NCBI GenBank assembly: GCA_047623555.1
Contig: JBLHMP010000004.1
Location: 1 to 64,000, forward strand
Direction of reading: 5' to 3'
DNA from: NORP181 sp047623555
GTDB taxonomy: Bacteria > Pseudomonadota > Alphaproteobacteria > Rhodobacterales > Rhodobacteraceae
Length of the DNA stretch: 64,000 nucleotides
Position 1 is the stretch's first letter. Each line of letters begins with the position of its first letter. Under the pieces are notes generated by a model, which searched no databases, was not told the origin of the DNA, and saw only the letters and a list, made by a program, of their open reading frames with translations. A program made the translations under genes and the position numbers. Shown here one piece after another: positions 27,284-36,153 of this stretch.

Positions 27284-28666
27284 CTAGCGCCGAAACTGCA
27301 GCCTGACGGGCTGACCTTGCCGCAAAAGATCAATGCGGACTTTACGCCCCGTATCAGTCAGAAACACCTGCACGTCTTTGGTTTCAGTGATGTCGTTGCC
27401 GTCGATCTTGACCAGCACATCAGCGCGGTTCAACCCTATGCGCGCGCCTATATCGCCCGGATCAGCAACAAGAATGCCGGTGGAATTCAGCGCCAGACCA
27501 TAGCGCACAATCATCGCCGGATTGGCCCGCACAACAGTCAGCCCCGGCAATACCGTTTCATCATTCAGAGTACGCGGCTGGCTGGGCGGATCATCGGGTG
27601 CGATGATCATATGAACGTCAATGTCGTCAACCTGACCAGCGCGCGACCGGGTAATCCGGGCCAACCCGCCAATGCCGGCAACCGACATGCGAAACACCAT
27701 CTCTGCCGGAGAATTAACCACCAATCCGTCTACATGGGTGATCACATCACCTACCTGAAATCCGGCGGCAACAAACGGGCTAATCGGATGCAGATCAGAG
27801 ATGATGATACCTTCGGGCGTGGCCAGGTTCAGCGACTGCACCAGATCGGCATTGACCGGTTGCCCCGACATACCGGCCCATGGGCGCTCAAATTGCGTGT
27901 TGCCGGCCTGCGCCTGCGCCAGGAACTCTGCCACCAGATTGGCAGGTATTGCAAAGCCGATGCCGTTTGAGCCACCGGATCGTGAAAAGATCGACGTGTT
28001 GATACCAATCAACTGGCCATTGACGTCGATCAGAGCACCACCGGAATTGCCCGGATTGATTGCCGCATCGGTTTGAATGAAATACCCCCGCGCACTGCCC
28101 GTGAACGCGCCAACCCGCGCGAGGCCAGAAACGATGCCACTGCTTACGGTCTGGCCAACGCCAAAGGGGTTGCCGATGGCAAGAACCAACTCGCCGACTT
28201 CGACCTGATCTGAATTGCGCAATGACAGGTAGGGTAAGTCGGGGACCTCTTCCAACTGCAGAATCGCCAGATCGCTTGCCTGGTCACTTAACAATACGCG
28301 GGCGCTGTATTCGTGCCGGTCCGAGGTCACGACGCGGATGTCGCTGGCCATGCCAACAACATGATAGTTGGATACAACAATGCCGCCTTGTGACAGGATC
28401 ACACCTGACCCAAGCGAATTTTGAACCCGGGGCTGTGGTTTGCCGAAATCACGAAAGAACTGCTCAAAAAACGGGTCATCCATGAACGGATTACGACGTT
28501 GTTCAACAATGCGGCGCGCATAGATATTGACCACTGCGGGCGCGGCCTGTTTGACCAATGGCGCAAAACCAAGGCTGATTTCGACCTGCGATTGTGGAAC
28601 GTGGGTTTCAGCCGGCGCGGCAGTGGCCAGCAATATCGTCAAAACAGTTGTGAGGGCGCGGATCAT
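27284..28666 (-). CDS. Periplasmic DegP/DegQ-type serine protease
   Basis: The start at 28666 gives MIRALTTVLTILLATAAPAE, a cleavable signal peptide; the longer ORF is upstream noise. The trypsin-like domain has the triad H102 (SNYHVVG), D132 (SDLAILQ) and S208 (NPGNSGGAL). Two PDZ domains follow (about 275-360 and 385-455). Total length is 460 residues, typical of DegQ/DegP quality-control proteases of the cell envelope. The start lies about 135 bp from the end of rplQ and the gene is followed by rarA. Confidence 0.92.
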   Translation of the reverse strand: MIRALTTVLTILLATAAPAETHVPQSQVEISLGFAPLVKQAAPAVVNIYARRIVEQRRNPFMDDPFFEQFFRDFGKPQPRVQNSLGSGVILSQGGIVVSNYHVVGMASDIRVVTSDRHEYSARVLLSDQASDLAILQLEEVPDLPYLSLRNSDQVEVGELVLAIGNPFGVGQTVSSGIVSGLARVGAFTGSARGYFIQTDAAINPGNSGGALIDVNGQLIGINTSIFSRSGGSNGIGFAIPANLVAEFLAQAQAGNTQFERPWAGMSGQPVNADLVQSLNLATPEGIIISDLHPISPFVAAGFQVGDVITHVDGLVVNSPAEMVFRMSVAGIGGLARITRSRAGQVDDIDVHMIIAPDDPPSQPRTLNDETVLPGLTVVRANPAMIVRYGLALNSTGILVADPGDIGARIGLNRADVLVKIDGNDITETKDVQVFLTDTGRKVRIDLLRQGQPVRLQFRR

Positions 28667-28802
28667 CGGTAAAGCCTTTTGGGTCAGATCCCTCCGATGT
28701 GCGAGCCATAAAAGGTGAATGCAATGGCTATTGGCCGCGCAACGCACCCCCCCCGCCTGAGACAGACGGGGGTCTAACATACACCAATGTGGTGAAAATC
28801 TC

Positions 28803-29219
28803 TTATTCAGCGGCTTCTTCAGCAACCAGACGGGCTTTGTCTGCGGCGCCTTTGGCATCGCGGTCGCGGTCGACAAATTCAATGATCGCCATAGGTGCCA
28901 TGTCGCCATAACGGAAACCAGCCTTCAGAACGCGCACATAACCACCTTGGCGGTCTTTATAGCGTGGGCCCAGGATGTCGAACAATTTGCTGACATACTG
29001 GTCTTCTTTCAGCTTGGCACGAGCCTGCCGGCGGGCGTGCAGATCACCGCGTTTGGCCAGCGTGATCATCTTTTCGATGATCGGGCGCAGTTCTTTGGCC
29101 TTTGGCAATGTTGTTTTGATTTGCTCATGTTCGATGAGCGAGCCTGCCATGTTGGCAAACAGAGCTTTACGATGCTCATGTGTCCGGTTTAGGCGGCGGT
29201 AACCACGTGCGTGACGCAT
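28803..29219 (-). CDS. rplQ: Ribosomal protein bL17
   Basis: The 138-residue product begins MRHARGYRRLNRTHEHRKAL and contains TTLPKAKELRPIIEKMITLAK, the L17 signature. It is the last gene of the alpha operon (rpsM-rpsK-rpoA-rplQ) and is separated from rpoA by about 150 bp containing the long palindrome at 29309-29362. A 20-residue alanine-rich C-terminal extension (SAEE-like, ending RLVAEEAAE) is usual in Rhodobacteraceae. Confidence 0.97.
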   Translation of the reverse strand: MRHARGYRRLNRTHEHRKALFANMAGSLIEHEQIKTTLPKAKELRPIIEKMITLAKRGDLHARRQARAKLKEDQYVSKLFDILGPRYKDRQGGYVRVLKAGFRYGDMAPMAIIEFVDRDRDAKGAADKARLVAEEAAE

Positions 29220-29308
29220 GTTTCTAGGTCCTTCTACAGGTTTTATACTTTGTCCGGAGACCGATGCGGGTCAGTCTCTCTCCTTGGGCCAGGATGGCCG
29301 GGTCGTCC

Positions 29309-29362
29309 GCGTGGGTTTCACCCACCCTACACACTGTGGCGTAGGGTGGGTGAAACCCACGC
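29309..29362. repeat. Dispersed palindrome (GTAGGGTGGG family), full double-arm copy
   Basis: Two perfectly complementary 22-bp arms (29309-29330 and 29341-29362; right arm starting GTAGGGTGGGTGAAACCC) flank a 10-bp spacer ACACTGTGGC. Each arm also contains the smaller palindrome GGGTTTCACCC / GGGTGAAACCC. It lies in the rpoA-rplQ gap of a highly expressed operon and must form a very stable RNA hairpin there. Confidence 0.85.
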
Positions 29363-29369
29363 TTTTCGT

Positions 29370-30386
29370 TTAGAACGAATCTTCGATTTTCTTTGCCAAT
29401 TCTTCGATGTTGTCGGGCGGCCAGTCCTCAACGTCCATGCCAAGATGCAGACCCATCCCTGACAGCACTTCTTTGATCTCGTTCAAAGATTTGCGGCCAA
29501 AGTTCGGTGTGCGCAGCATTTCTGCTTCGGTTTTCTGGATCAGATCGCCAATATAAACGATATTGTCGTTCTTCAGACAATTTGCCGAACGCACCGACAA
29601 TTCCAACTCGTCCACTTTCTTGAGCAGCAGCGGGTTGAATTCCAGACCATCATCATCGTCCTGACGTGCCGCACTTTCGGGCTCATCAAAGTTGACAAAG
29701 ATCGACAGTTGATCCTGCAGAATGCGCGCAGCAAAGGCCACCGCATCGTCAGGTGTCAACGAACCGTCAGTTTCGACTTTCATTGTCAGCTTGTCATAAT
29801 CCAGAACCTGACCTTCGCGGGTCGGTTGCACGTCATAGCTGACCTTTTTGACCGGCGAATAGATCGCGTCGATCGGAATCAGGCCAATTGGCGCATCCTC
29901 TGGTTTGTTCTTTTCGGCTGATACATAACCTTTGCCAGTATTCACGGTCAGTTCCATGAACAAATCGGCACCGTCATCCAGGTGACAGATCACGTGCTCG
30001 CGGTTGAGAACCTCAATTCCGGCGCTTTCGCTGATATCACCAGCCGTCACAACTGCCGGACCTTTGGCACTGATCGACAGGCGCTTTGGCCCTTCGACTT
30101 CCATGCGCAGGTCTACACCCTTGAGGTTCAGCACGATGTCGGTAACGTCTTCGCGTACACCGGCAACGGATGAAAACTCATGCAGTACGTTGTCGATCTG
30201 AACCGATGTGATGGCGGCGCCCTGAAGGCTCGACATCAGGATGCGGCGCAGGGCGTTGCCCAGCGTCAGGCCAAAGCCACGCTCAAGCGGTTCAGCCATA
30301 ACCGTCGCTTGACGTGCGGGGTCATTGCCCGGCTTTACGTCCAGCTGGGTTGGCTTAATCAGTTCTGCCCAATTTTTATGGATCAT
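29370..30386 (-). CDS. rpoA: RNA polymerase alpha subunit
   Basis: The start at 30386 (MIHKNWAELIKPTQLDVKPG) gives 338 residues, the normal size. The N-terminal dimerisation domain has ERGFGLTLGNALRRILMSSL, which contacts beta. The C-terminal domain (from about 250) has ELSVRSANCLKNDNIVYIGD and NFGRKSLNEIKEVL, which bind UP elements and activators. It sits in the alpha operon between rpsK and rplQ. Confidence 0.98.
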   Translation of the reverse strand: MIHKNWAELIKPTQLDVKPGNDPARQATVMAEPLERGFGLTLGNALRRILMSSLQGAAITSVQIDNVLHEFSSVAGVREDVTDIVLNLKGVDLRMEVEGPKRLSISAKGPAVVTAGDISESAGIEVLNREHVICHLDDGADLFMELTVNTGKGYVSAEKNKPEDAPIGLIPIDAIYSPVKKVSYDVQPTREGQVLDYDKLTMKVETDGSLTPDDAVAFAARILQDQLSIFVNFDEPESAARQDDDDGLEFNPLLLKKVDELELSVRSANCLKNDNIVYIGDLIQKTEAEMLRTPNFGRKSLNEIKEVLSGMGLHLGMDVEDWPPDNIEELAKKIEDSF

Positions 30387-30503
30387 GCGGTCCCTCCATT
30401 CTTGTCTGCATCCCATGTCCGTAAGATGCAGACGCCCGAGGTTTCAAAATAGCGAACCGGGACCGTGCCAGCAGACACGGCCCCAGTGTAATAGTATGCC
30501 GGA

Positions 30504-30893
30504 TTAAACGCGGCGGCGTTTTGGCGGACGACAGCCGTTATGCGCCATCGGTGTCACATCACGGATCGAAGTGATGTTAAACCCAACAGTCGCCAATGCC
30601 CGCAGTGCCGATTCACGACCCGAACCCGGACCCTGAACTTCGACTTCGAGCGTTTTAACGCCATGTTCCTGTGCCTTGCGGCCCACATCTTCTGCTGCCA
30701 TCTGAGCCGCATAAGGTGTCGATTTACGCGACCCTTTGAAACCCATGGTACCAGCTGAGGACCATGCAATGGCATTGCCCTGCACGTCCGAGATCAGGAT
30801 CTTGGTATTGTTGAACGAGCTGTTCACATGCGCCACACCGGCGGCAATGTTCTTACGCTCTTTTTTCTTTGTGCGTGTCTTTTCGCGTGCCAT
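30504..30893 (-). CDS. rpsK: Ribosomal protein uS11
   Basis: The 129-residue protein has the S11 signatures AHVNSSFNNTKILISDVQGN, GMKGSRKSTPYAAQ-type FKGSRKSTPYAAQMAAEDVG and the C-terminal DVTPMAHNGCRPPKRRRV. It belongs to the 30S platform. It lies 12 bp after rpsM and about 115 bp before rpoA, in the usual alpha operon order. Confidence 0.98.
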   Translation of the reverse strand: MAREKTRTKKKERKNIAAGVAHVNSSFNNTKILISDVQGNAIAWSSAGTMGFKGSRKSTPYAAQMAAEDVGRKAQEHGVKTLEVEVQGPGSGRESALRALATVGFNITSIRDVTPMAHNGCRPPKRRRV

Positions 30894-30905
30894 CAGTCAG
30901 ACCCC

Positions 30906-31274
30906 CTATTTCTTCTTGCCAGCAATGGCCTTTGCAGGGCCTTTGCGGGTACGGGCGTTGGTATGCGTACGCTGGCCACGAACCGGCAGGTTCCGGCGAT
31001 GACGCAGACCGCGATAACAGCCAAGGTCCATCAAACGTTTGATGTTCATCTGTGTCTCACGACGCAGGTCACCTTCGACGGCGAAGTTGGCATCAATATG
31101 CTCGCGGATTTGCAGAACTTCTGCATCGCTAAGCTCATTGACGCGGCGCGTGCGATCGATACCGACCGCTTCGCAGATGGCTTCGGCGCTCGTGCTGCCG
31201 ATTCCGGTGATATAAGTAAGGGCGATTGGAACCCGCTTTGCAGTCGGGATATTTACGCCGGCAATACGTGCCAC
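30906..31274 (-). CDS. rpsM: Ribosomal protein uS13
   Basis: The 122-residue product begins MARIAGVNIPTAKRVPIALT and ends with the basic tail TNARTRKGPAKAIAGKKK. Both ends are typical of S13, a head protein of the 30S subunit near the A and P site tRNAs. It is separated from adk by 196 bp, longer than other gaps here, containing hairpins at 31297-31316 and 31380-31403. A promoter for the alpha operon is likely there. Confidence 0.98.
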   Translation of the reverse strand: MARIAGVNIPTAKRVPIALTYITGIGSTSAEAICEAVGIDRTRRVNELSDAEVLQIREHIDANFAVEGDLRRETQMNIKRLMDLGCYRGLRHRRNLPVRGQRTHTNARTRKGPAKAIAGKKK

Positions 31275-31296
31275 GTGTCACTTTCCTTTTCGTTGC

Positions 31297-31316
31297 GGGC
31301 CCGTAACTCCGGGCCC
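31297..31316. other. GGGCCC palindromic hairpin in the rpsM leader
   Basis: Two GGGCCC boxes separated by eight bases lie 23 bp upstream of the rpsM ATG. On the plus strand TTTTTTC follows, giving a terminator shape facing away from the genes. On the minus strand it is an mRNA leader hairpin. A second inverted repeat, GTTGCG...CGCAAC, lies at 31380-31403. Confidence 0.4.
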
Positions 31317-31470
31317 TTTTTTCACAACGCTTTGCCGTGGCAGTGTCGCCAGTGGGGCATCGCATTTTGAGGTGATCCGGTTGCGCACAAAGATGTACGC
31401 AACCTTAATGATTCTCTTACGAGATATCGCTAGGTATGGGCTTTTGGACAAGGCGTCAAGACCGCTTGTC

Positions 31471-32115
31471 TCAGCTGTCCAAAACACCGGCGATCGAGGT
31501 TTGAACTTCGGCAATCTCGCCTAGCCCATTGACCTTGGTCAAATCACCTTTGGCGTAATAATAGCCAAGCAACGGCGAGGTCTTTTTGTAATATTCCATC
31601 AACCGATTGCGCAGCGAATCTTCGTTGTCATCGGCGCGGCGTTTGAAATCAGAGGCACCACAGTTGGAGCATTTGCCGTCCGCAGGTTGTGGTTTGAACT
31701 GGTCGTTATAGACCTCACCACAATTGCCACAGGTTGACCGCGCCGTGATCCGGGCCACTAGTGCGCTGTCATCGACTTCCATCTCGACCACAGCATCCAG
31801 CGTCTGATCCGTGGCGCTCAGCAATTCACCCAAGGCATCGGCCTGCGCCAGCGTCCGGGGAAAGCCGTCAAAGATGAACCCACCTTTGTTGTCCCCATTA
31901 ATCTTTTCGCGGATCAGACCAATGACGATTTGGTCCGTGACCAGTTCACCGCGCGCCATGACGTCAGCGACGATATTGCCCATCTCGGTGCCACTGTCTT
32001 TGGCGTCGCGCAGCATGTCTCCGGTGCTTAGCTGAACCATATTGCGGGTTTCAACCAAATGCCGTGCCTGTGTGCCTTTGCCAGCGCCCGGTGGTCCGAG
32101 AAGGATAATATTCAT
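31471..32115 (-). CDS. adk: Adenylate kinase
   Basis: The 214-residue enzyme interconverts ATP, ADP and AMP. It shows the P-loop GPPGAGKGTQ (7-16), the AMP-binding LSTGDMLRDA and FDGFPRT. The lid has four cysteines in CGNCGEVYNDQF and CSNCGA (about 130-155), a zinc-binding lid as in Gram-positive enzymes. It overlaps secY by four bases and ends the rplO-secY-adk block. Confidence 0.97.
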   Translation of the reverse strand: MNIILLGPPGAGKGTQARHLVETRNMVQLSTGDMLRDAKDSGTEMGNIVADVMARGELVTDQIVIGLIREKINGDNKGGFIFDGFPRTLAQADALGELLSATDQTLDAVVEMEVDDSALVARITARSTCGNCGEVYNDQFKPQPADGKCSNCGASDFKRRADDNEDSLRNRLMEYYKKTSPLLGYYYAKGDLTKVNGLGEIAEVQTSIAGVLDS

Positions 32116-33476
32116 TTACGTGCTGGCCCCCGTTTGCCGCGTTTCTTATTTTTGCCACGCAGCTGCGATTTTTCGATCAACCCTTCGTATTGATGGGCCA
32201 ATAGATGGCTTTGAACTTGTTGAATCGTATCCATTGTCACCGAAACCACAATCAGAACCGACGTACCGCCAAAATAAAATGGGATCGAGAATTGCCCGCG
32301 CAGAATTTCCGGCAACAAACAGACTGCGGCCAGATAGGCAGCGCCCAGGACCAGCACGCGATTAACCACATATTCCAGATACTCAGCGGTCTTTTTGCCC
32401 GGACGGATGCCCGGCACAAAACCGTTCTGGTTCTTTAGATTATCCGCTACATCGTCCGGCTTGAACGACACGTTGAACGTATAGAAATAGGTAAAGAACA
32501 CGATCATCGACACAAAGAACAACAGATACAGCGGCTGACCCGGGCCAAAGTTGGCAAGCAACCAGGACATGATTGGACCGCTGTTGGTGCCGGATGAGAA
32601 CGTGCTGATCGTTACAGGCAGCAACAAAAGCGAGCTGGCAAAGATCGCCGGGATCACGCCTGCTGGGTTTACCTTAATCGGCAGATGCGAAGAACCACCG
32701 TCATAAACTTTCATGCCAACCTGACGACGTGGGTATTGGATATGGATTTTGCGCAGAGCGCGTTCCATGAACACCACGAATGTAATTGTCGCAATCACCA
32801 TAACAATCACGCCGATAATCACCGCGGGGCTTACCGCACCACTGCGGCCACTGACAAAGAACTGCGCCAAAGCTGCGGGCAATTCGGCCACAATGCCGAC
32901 GAAGATGATCAGCGAGATACCGTTGCCAATGCCGCGGGCTGTAATCTGTTCGCCCAGCCACATCAGGAACATGGTGCCGCCGACCAGTGTAATCATACAG
33001 GCAACTTGGAAATACAGGCCCGGGTCGGTCGCCATATCGCCAGCCTCAAGTGATACAGACAGGCCATAGGCCTGCACCGTAGCCAAGGCCACTGTGCCAA
33101 ACCGGGTGTATTGGTTGATCTTTTTGCGACCCTGTTCGCCCTCTTTCTTGAGTTGCTCAAGCGAAGGCACCATCGAAGTCAGCAGCTGAATGATGATCGA
33201 GGCCGAAATATACGGCATGATCCCAAGGGCCAGAATACCCATCCGCCCGAGCGCGCCACCGGTGAACATGGAAACCATGCCGCCAATGCCCTGCCCGGCA
33301 GTTTCCATGAATTCGCGCAATGCGTTGCCATCAATACCGGGCACCGGAATATATGTGCCAAGGCGATAGACCATCAAAAGGCCAATCGTAAACAGGATGC
33401 GATTGCGCAAGTCCGAGGCTTTGCCTAGGGCCGCCCAGCTTGTATTCGCGGCCATTTGTTCTGCTGCTGATACCAT
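32112..33476 (-). CDS. secY: Protein translocase subunit SecY
   Basis: The 454-residue channel protein has ten membrane helices. The signatures are GTYIPVPGIDGNAL near the N-terminus, the plug and helix 2 region IMPYISASIIIQLLTSMVPS, and the cytoplasmic loops with GIRPGKKTAEYLEYV. It is preceded by rplO and followed by adk (ATGA overlap). In most bacteria secY follows rplO in one spc operon; here that block is cut off from rpmD by a 3.8 kb island. Confidence 0.98.
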   Translation of the reverse strand: MVSAAEQMAANTSWAALGKASDLRNRILFTIGLLMVYRLGTYIPVPGIDGNALREFMETAGQGIGGMVSMFTGGALGRMGILALGIMPYISASIIIQLLTSMVPSLEQLKKEGEQGRKKINQYTRFGTVALATVQAYGLSVSLEAGDMATDPGLYFQVACMITLVGGTMFLMWLGEQITARGIGNGISLIIFVGIVAELPAALAQFFVSGRSGAVSPAVIIGVIVMVIATITFVVFMERALRKIHIQYPRRQVGMKVYDGGSSHLPIKVNPAGVIPAIFASSLLLLPVTISTFSSGTNSGPIMSWLLANFGPGQPLYLLFFVSMIVFFTYFYTFNVSFKPDDVADNLKNQNGFVPGIRPGKKTAEYLEYVVNRVLVLGAAYLAAVCLLPEILRGQFSIPFYFGGTSVLIVVSVTMDTIQQVQSHLLAHQYEGLIEKSQLRGKNKKRGKRGPARK

Positions 33477-33585
33477 GAAACGGGTCTCTTTTTATGAAAA
33501 CGCCGCCCAAAGCCATTTTCCGGCTCGGACGGCGTCATGGAAAACTTAAGGATATGTAAGCGGCCCTGCGGCCACTCACAAGCCG

Positions 33586-34059
33586 TTACTCTGCCGCAGT
33601 CGCTGTTGTGACTGTTAGTGAGCCGCCGGCCTTTTCAACAGCCTCGACTGCCGATTTGGATGCGCCGGTTACTTCTAGTGTAACCTTTGAGGTGATTTCA
33701 CCCTTGGCCAACACCCGAACACCGTCAAGTTTGCGCCGAACCAGACCACAAGCAATCAGCGCATCTTCGTTGATGGCTGCTTTGGCGTCCAATTTCTTGG
33801 CGTCGATGAATTTCTGGATCAGGCCCAGGTTAACAACGGCAAATGCCTTGCGATTCGGCTTGTTAAAGCCACGCTTTGGCAGACGTTGATACAAAGGCAT
33901 CTGACCGCCTTCAAAGCCTTTGATCGCCACACCCGAACGGGCTTTTTGGCCTTTGATACCACGACCAGCGGTTTTACCCGTGCCGGAACCCGGACCACGA
34001 CCAACGCGTTTGCGTTTTTTGGTTGCACCGGGGTTGTCGTGCAATTCATTCAGTTTCAT
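33586..34059 (-). CDS. rplO: Ribosomal protein uL15
   Basis: The start at 34059 (MKLNELHDNPGATKKRKRVG) gives 157 residues with the glycine- and lysine-rich RGPGSGTGKTAGRGIKGQKA and the C-terminal TGASKSAVEAVEKAGGSLTV. An upstream GTG/ATG would add a non-family tail. L15 normally follows rpmD within a few bases. Here about 3.8 kb of other genes and a terminator after rpmD intervene, so rplO-secY-adk must have its own promoter in 34060-34330. Confidence 0.97.
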   Translation of the reverse strand: MKLNELHDNPGATKKRKRVGRGPGSGTGKTAGRGIKGQKARSGVAIKGFEGGQMPLYQRLPKRGFNKPNRKAFAVVNLGLIQKFIDAKKLDAKAAINEDALIACGLVRRKLDGVRVLAKGEITSKVTLEVTGASKSAVEAVEKAGGSLTVTTATAAE

Positions 34060-34224
34060 ATCGCTTCTCCTCTGCCGGATGTGACCCTCGAAGCGATAGA
34101 GGTCAACCACGGCTTGCTATATTGATTCTCGTGGCCCGGATAGCCACCGTGGGCGTATAAGCGCAATACCAGACAGGATCAAGTCAGACGTTCGCCTATG
34201 GTAGAACTGTCCATATTCGGCAAC

Positions 34225-34273
34225 TAGCCCAGTTTTCAGGCGTATTAGCCCAGTTTTCAGGCGTATTAGCCCA
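34225..34273. repeat. 21-bp direct tandem repeat, 2.3 copies
   Basis: The unit TAGCCCAGTTTTCAGG plus CGTAT occurs at 34225 and 34246 without mismatch, with a partial third copy TAGCCCA at 34267. It lies in the leader region upstream of rplO. A length of 21 is a multiple of three and of two helical turns, but no coding role is seen. Confidence 0.8.
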
Positions 34274-34328
34274 TTAATACCACCTACCCCGGACAATGTG
34301 ACAAACGAGACTAATACGGGAGAGCGTA

Positions 34329-34567
34329 ATGGCAAAGCCAATTCATTCCATGATCCGGGTGAACGACGAATCGCGTTCTACTGCGACGTCTTTGACATGA
34401 CCGTCAAAGATCGGTTTGATTACGAAACCTTTACGCTGATCTATCTGCTTGGATCCGGGTCAAGTTTCGAGTTGGAGCTGACGATCAACAAAGGCCGAAC
34501 GGATCCTTACGATTTGGGCGATGGCTATCAGATCGAAGTTTTGCAGGCCGCGGGTCGTTACCAATAA
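34329..34567 (+). pseudogene. Lactoylglutathione lyase (glyoxalase I), truncated and frameshifted
   Basis: From ATG 34329 the frame reads MAKPIHSMIRVNDESRS. Near 34370 the similarity continues in another frame with FYCDVFDMTVKDRFDYETFT, LIYLLGSGSSFELELT and INKGRTDPYDLGDGY, which is the N-terminal half of glyoxalase I. After DLGDGY the match ends, so the metal-ligand C-terminal half is missing. Glyoxalase I detoxifies methylglyoxal with glutathione; this copy cannot. It is the first of three broken genes in a row on the plus strand. Confidence 0.7.
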
Positions 34568-34632
34568 CCACCGAATTGCTGAAGGACTGACCGTGCCCGT
34601 CCGTCAACCAAACAACAATCGGAGGATATAAG

Positions 34633-34930
34633 ATGTTGTTTCACCTGGATTTCAAAGTCGAATACCCAGCAGACATGATCCCAAATGACCTATTCGCCAT
34701 TTGGGCAGACGAGGCCGACGCCGCATTGGGCGCCAAAGAGGTCGGCGTTGTTGTCGATCTGTGGAAAGCCGTTGGTGCTACGCCGGGTCATTACCATTTT
34801 GAAGGTTGATTCAATGGAGATGCTTGATCTGCCAATCATGGGCAAGATGGGGCAACATGTGCAGATCACGGTCACGCCTTAGCGCACCTACGAGGGCTTT
34901 GCCGCAGACGTCAAAACCCGCCTGACCTGA
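34633..34930 (+). pseudogene. Muconolactone isomerase-like protein, broken
   Basis: A good GGAGG site precedes ATG 34633, and MLFHLDFKVEYPADM followed by LFAIWADEADAALGAKEVG is the start of the muconolactone delta-isomerase (CatC-like) family. Near 34780 the frame shifts to RRVITILKVDS, then part of the protein is missing before MLDLPIMGKMGQHVQITVTP. There an in-frame TAG (34880 region) interrupts the tail RTYEGFAADVKTRLT ending at 34930. At least three lesions make it inactive. The family acts in catechol ring-cleavage pathways. Confidence 0.6.
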
Positions 34931-34950
34931 TAGACCTAAAGGAACGAGCG

Positions 34951-35346
34951 ATGTGTAGATTGTTTATTGGGGCCGATCCGGCCTCGTGGGACAACCAGTC
35001 CCGCTCGTTCCGGCTTGGCGGGATGGTGACCTCTGTCCGCCTTGAGGCGTAGTTTTGGACCACATTAAGGGAAATCGCCAGGCGCGATGACCTGACAGTG
35101 CCGCAGTTGCTTCAACGGCTGCATTACGAATCGATGGACGAAGGTCATGATATTGGCAATTTCGCGCCTTTCTTGCGGGTCTGCTATATGCGCTACCCCG
35201 CACTGCAATTACGCGACCTGATCCCGCGCGACCAATGCATCGTCATCCGCGATTTGGCCGCCGAGGACATTCAAGAGCAAGAGCGTAAGAGCACCCTGCC
35301 CCACCAATCATCTGGCAAGGTCGTGCGCATGCGCAATCACCAGTAA
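34951..35346 (+). pseudogene. Ribbon-helix-helix domain protein, one in-frame amber stop
   Basis: From ATG 34951, preceded by AAGGAACGAGCG, the frame reads MCRLFIGADPASWDNQSRSF and GGMVTSVRLEA, then TAG at 35050-35052. It continues unbroken as FWTTLREIARRDDLTVPQLL, QRLHYESMDEGHDIGNFAPF and LRVCYMRYPALQL to the stop at 35346. This is the RHH_4-type ribbon-helix-helix family of short proteins common in Rhodobacteraceae. The stop lies in the first third, before the domain core, so the product is lost unless re-initiated at GTG 35098. Confidence 0.65.
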
Positions 35347-35355
35347 TGGCCGGTT

Positions 35356-35997
35356 TCATCCTGCGACCTTTGGGTTTTTCCAGCTTGTCGGCCTAAACGG
35401 CTGGGTTATGGCCCGCTCTAACATCTCTAACCGGTCCTGCCCGTAAAACATGTCGCCGTTCATGAAATAGGTCGGCGAGCCAAATACTGAGCGGTTGATC
35501 GCCTCTTGGGTATAGCGCTGATGCAAAGCCTGAACCGGCGCGGACATCGCCGCCGCAAGCAACACCTCAGCGTCCAGCCCCATCGACGTCGCAATCCTGG
35601 CCAACGTGACTGGGTCGGCAATATCCGCATCCTCACGCCAATGAGCCTCAAGCACCAAATGCGACAAGTGATCCACATCTTCGCCCGCCTCGGCCGCCGC
35701 GATAAGCAGGCCATTGCCTAGCTCAAGAGGATTGCTGTGATACGTTGGGCGATAGCTGATAATCGGAACTTTACGCCATTCGGCCCAACGTTCAATTTCT
35801 CGGCCAAAGTAGTAATCTACATGCTCTTGCGAACGACCCGCAAACGGACGTCCGCCCACAGCCTCGACCACAAGGCCAAGGTTGATCGGACGATGCCGCA
35901 GCCGACAACCATGATCCGCACACATCTGCAGCAAGCGTTTCGAGCCCAGATAGGCAAAGGCAGAATGCGCCGAATAGAAATACTCAATAATAGGCAT
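35356..35997 (-). CDS. 2-hydroxychromene-2-carboxylate isomerase family protein (DsbA-like fold)
   Basis: The start at 35997 (MPIIEYFYSAHSAFAYLGSK, 213 residues) is preferred to a GTG at 36009. IEYFYSAHSAFAYLGSKRL carries the conserved N-terminal Ser-containing motif of the glutathione-dependent HCCA isomerase (kappa-class GST) family. INRSVFGSPTYFMNGDMFYG followed by QDRLEMLE is the C-terminal thioredoxin-fold signature. The reaction isomerises a chromene acid in naphthalene breakdown, but many family members have other substrates. It is intact while its three neighbours are broken, and it is convergent with the RHH remnant. Confidence 0.85.
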   Translation of the reverse strand: MPIIEYFYSAHSAFAYLGSKRLLQMCADHGCRLRHRPINLGLVVEAVGGRPFAGRSQEHVDYYFGREIERWAEWRKVPIISYRPTYHSNPLELGNGLLIAAAEAGEDVDHLSHLVLEAHWREDADIADPVTLARIATSMGLDAEVLLAAAMSAPVQALHQRYTQEAINRSVFGSPTYFMNGDMFYGQDRLEMLERAITQPFRPTSWKNPKVAG

Positions 35998-36153
35998 AAT
36001 ACTCTCCACTGCCGCTCAGCTGCACCGTTAACCACCGCCCAAAAGACGGCGCATGCGTGGTATCAACCAAGCTTGCGCCAACAGTGTCATTCGCGTGCGC
36101 AGTTCAGAAAAAGCAACAGCGTTGCTATATGCCCTTAAAAATTTACCTGCGCA

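Noticed and set aside
28740..28775. C8 run and ACCCCC/GGGGGT stem between the DegP-type gene and rplQ as a terminator
   Set aside because: The stem exists, but no T run follows on the minus strand, so a terminator call is not supported.
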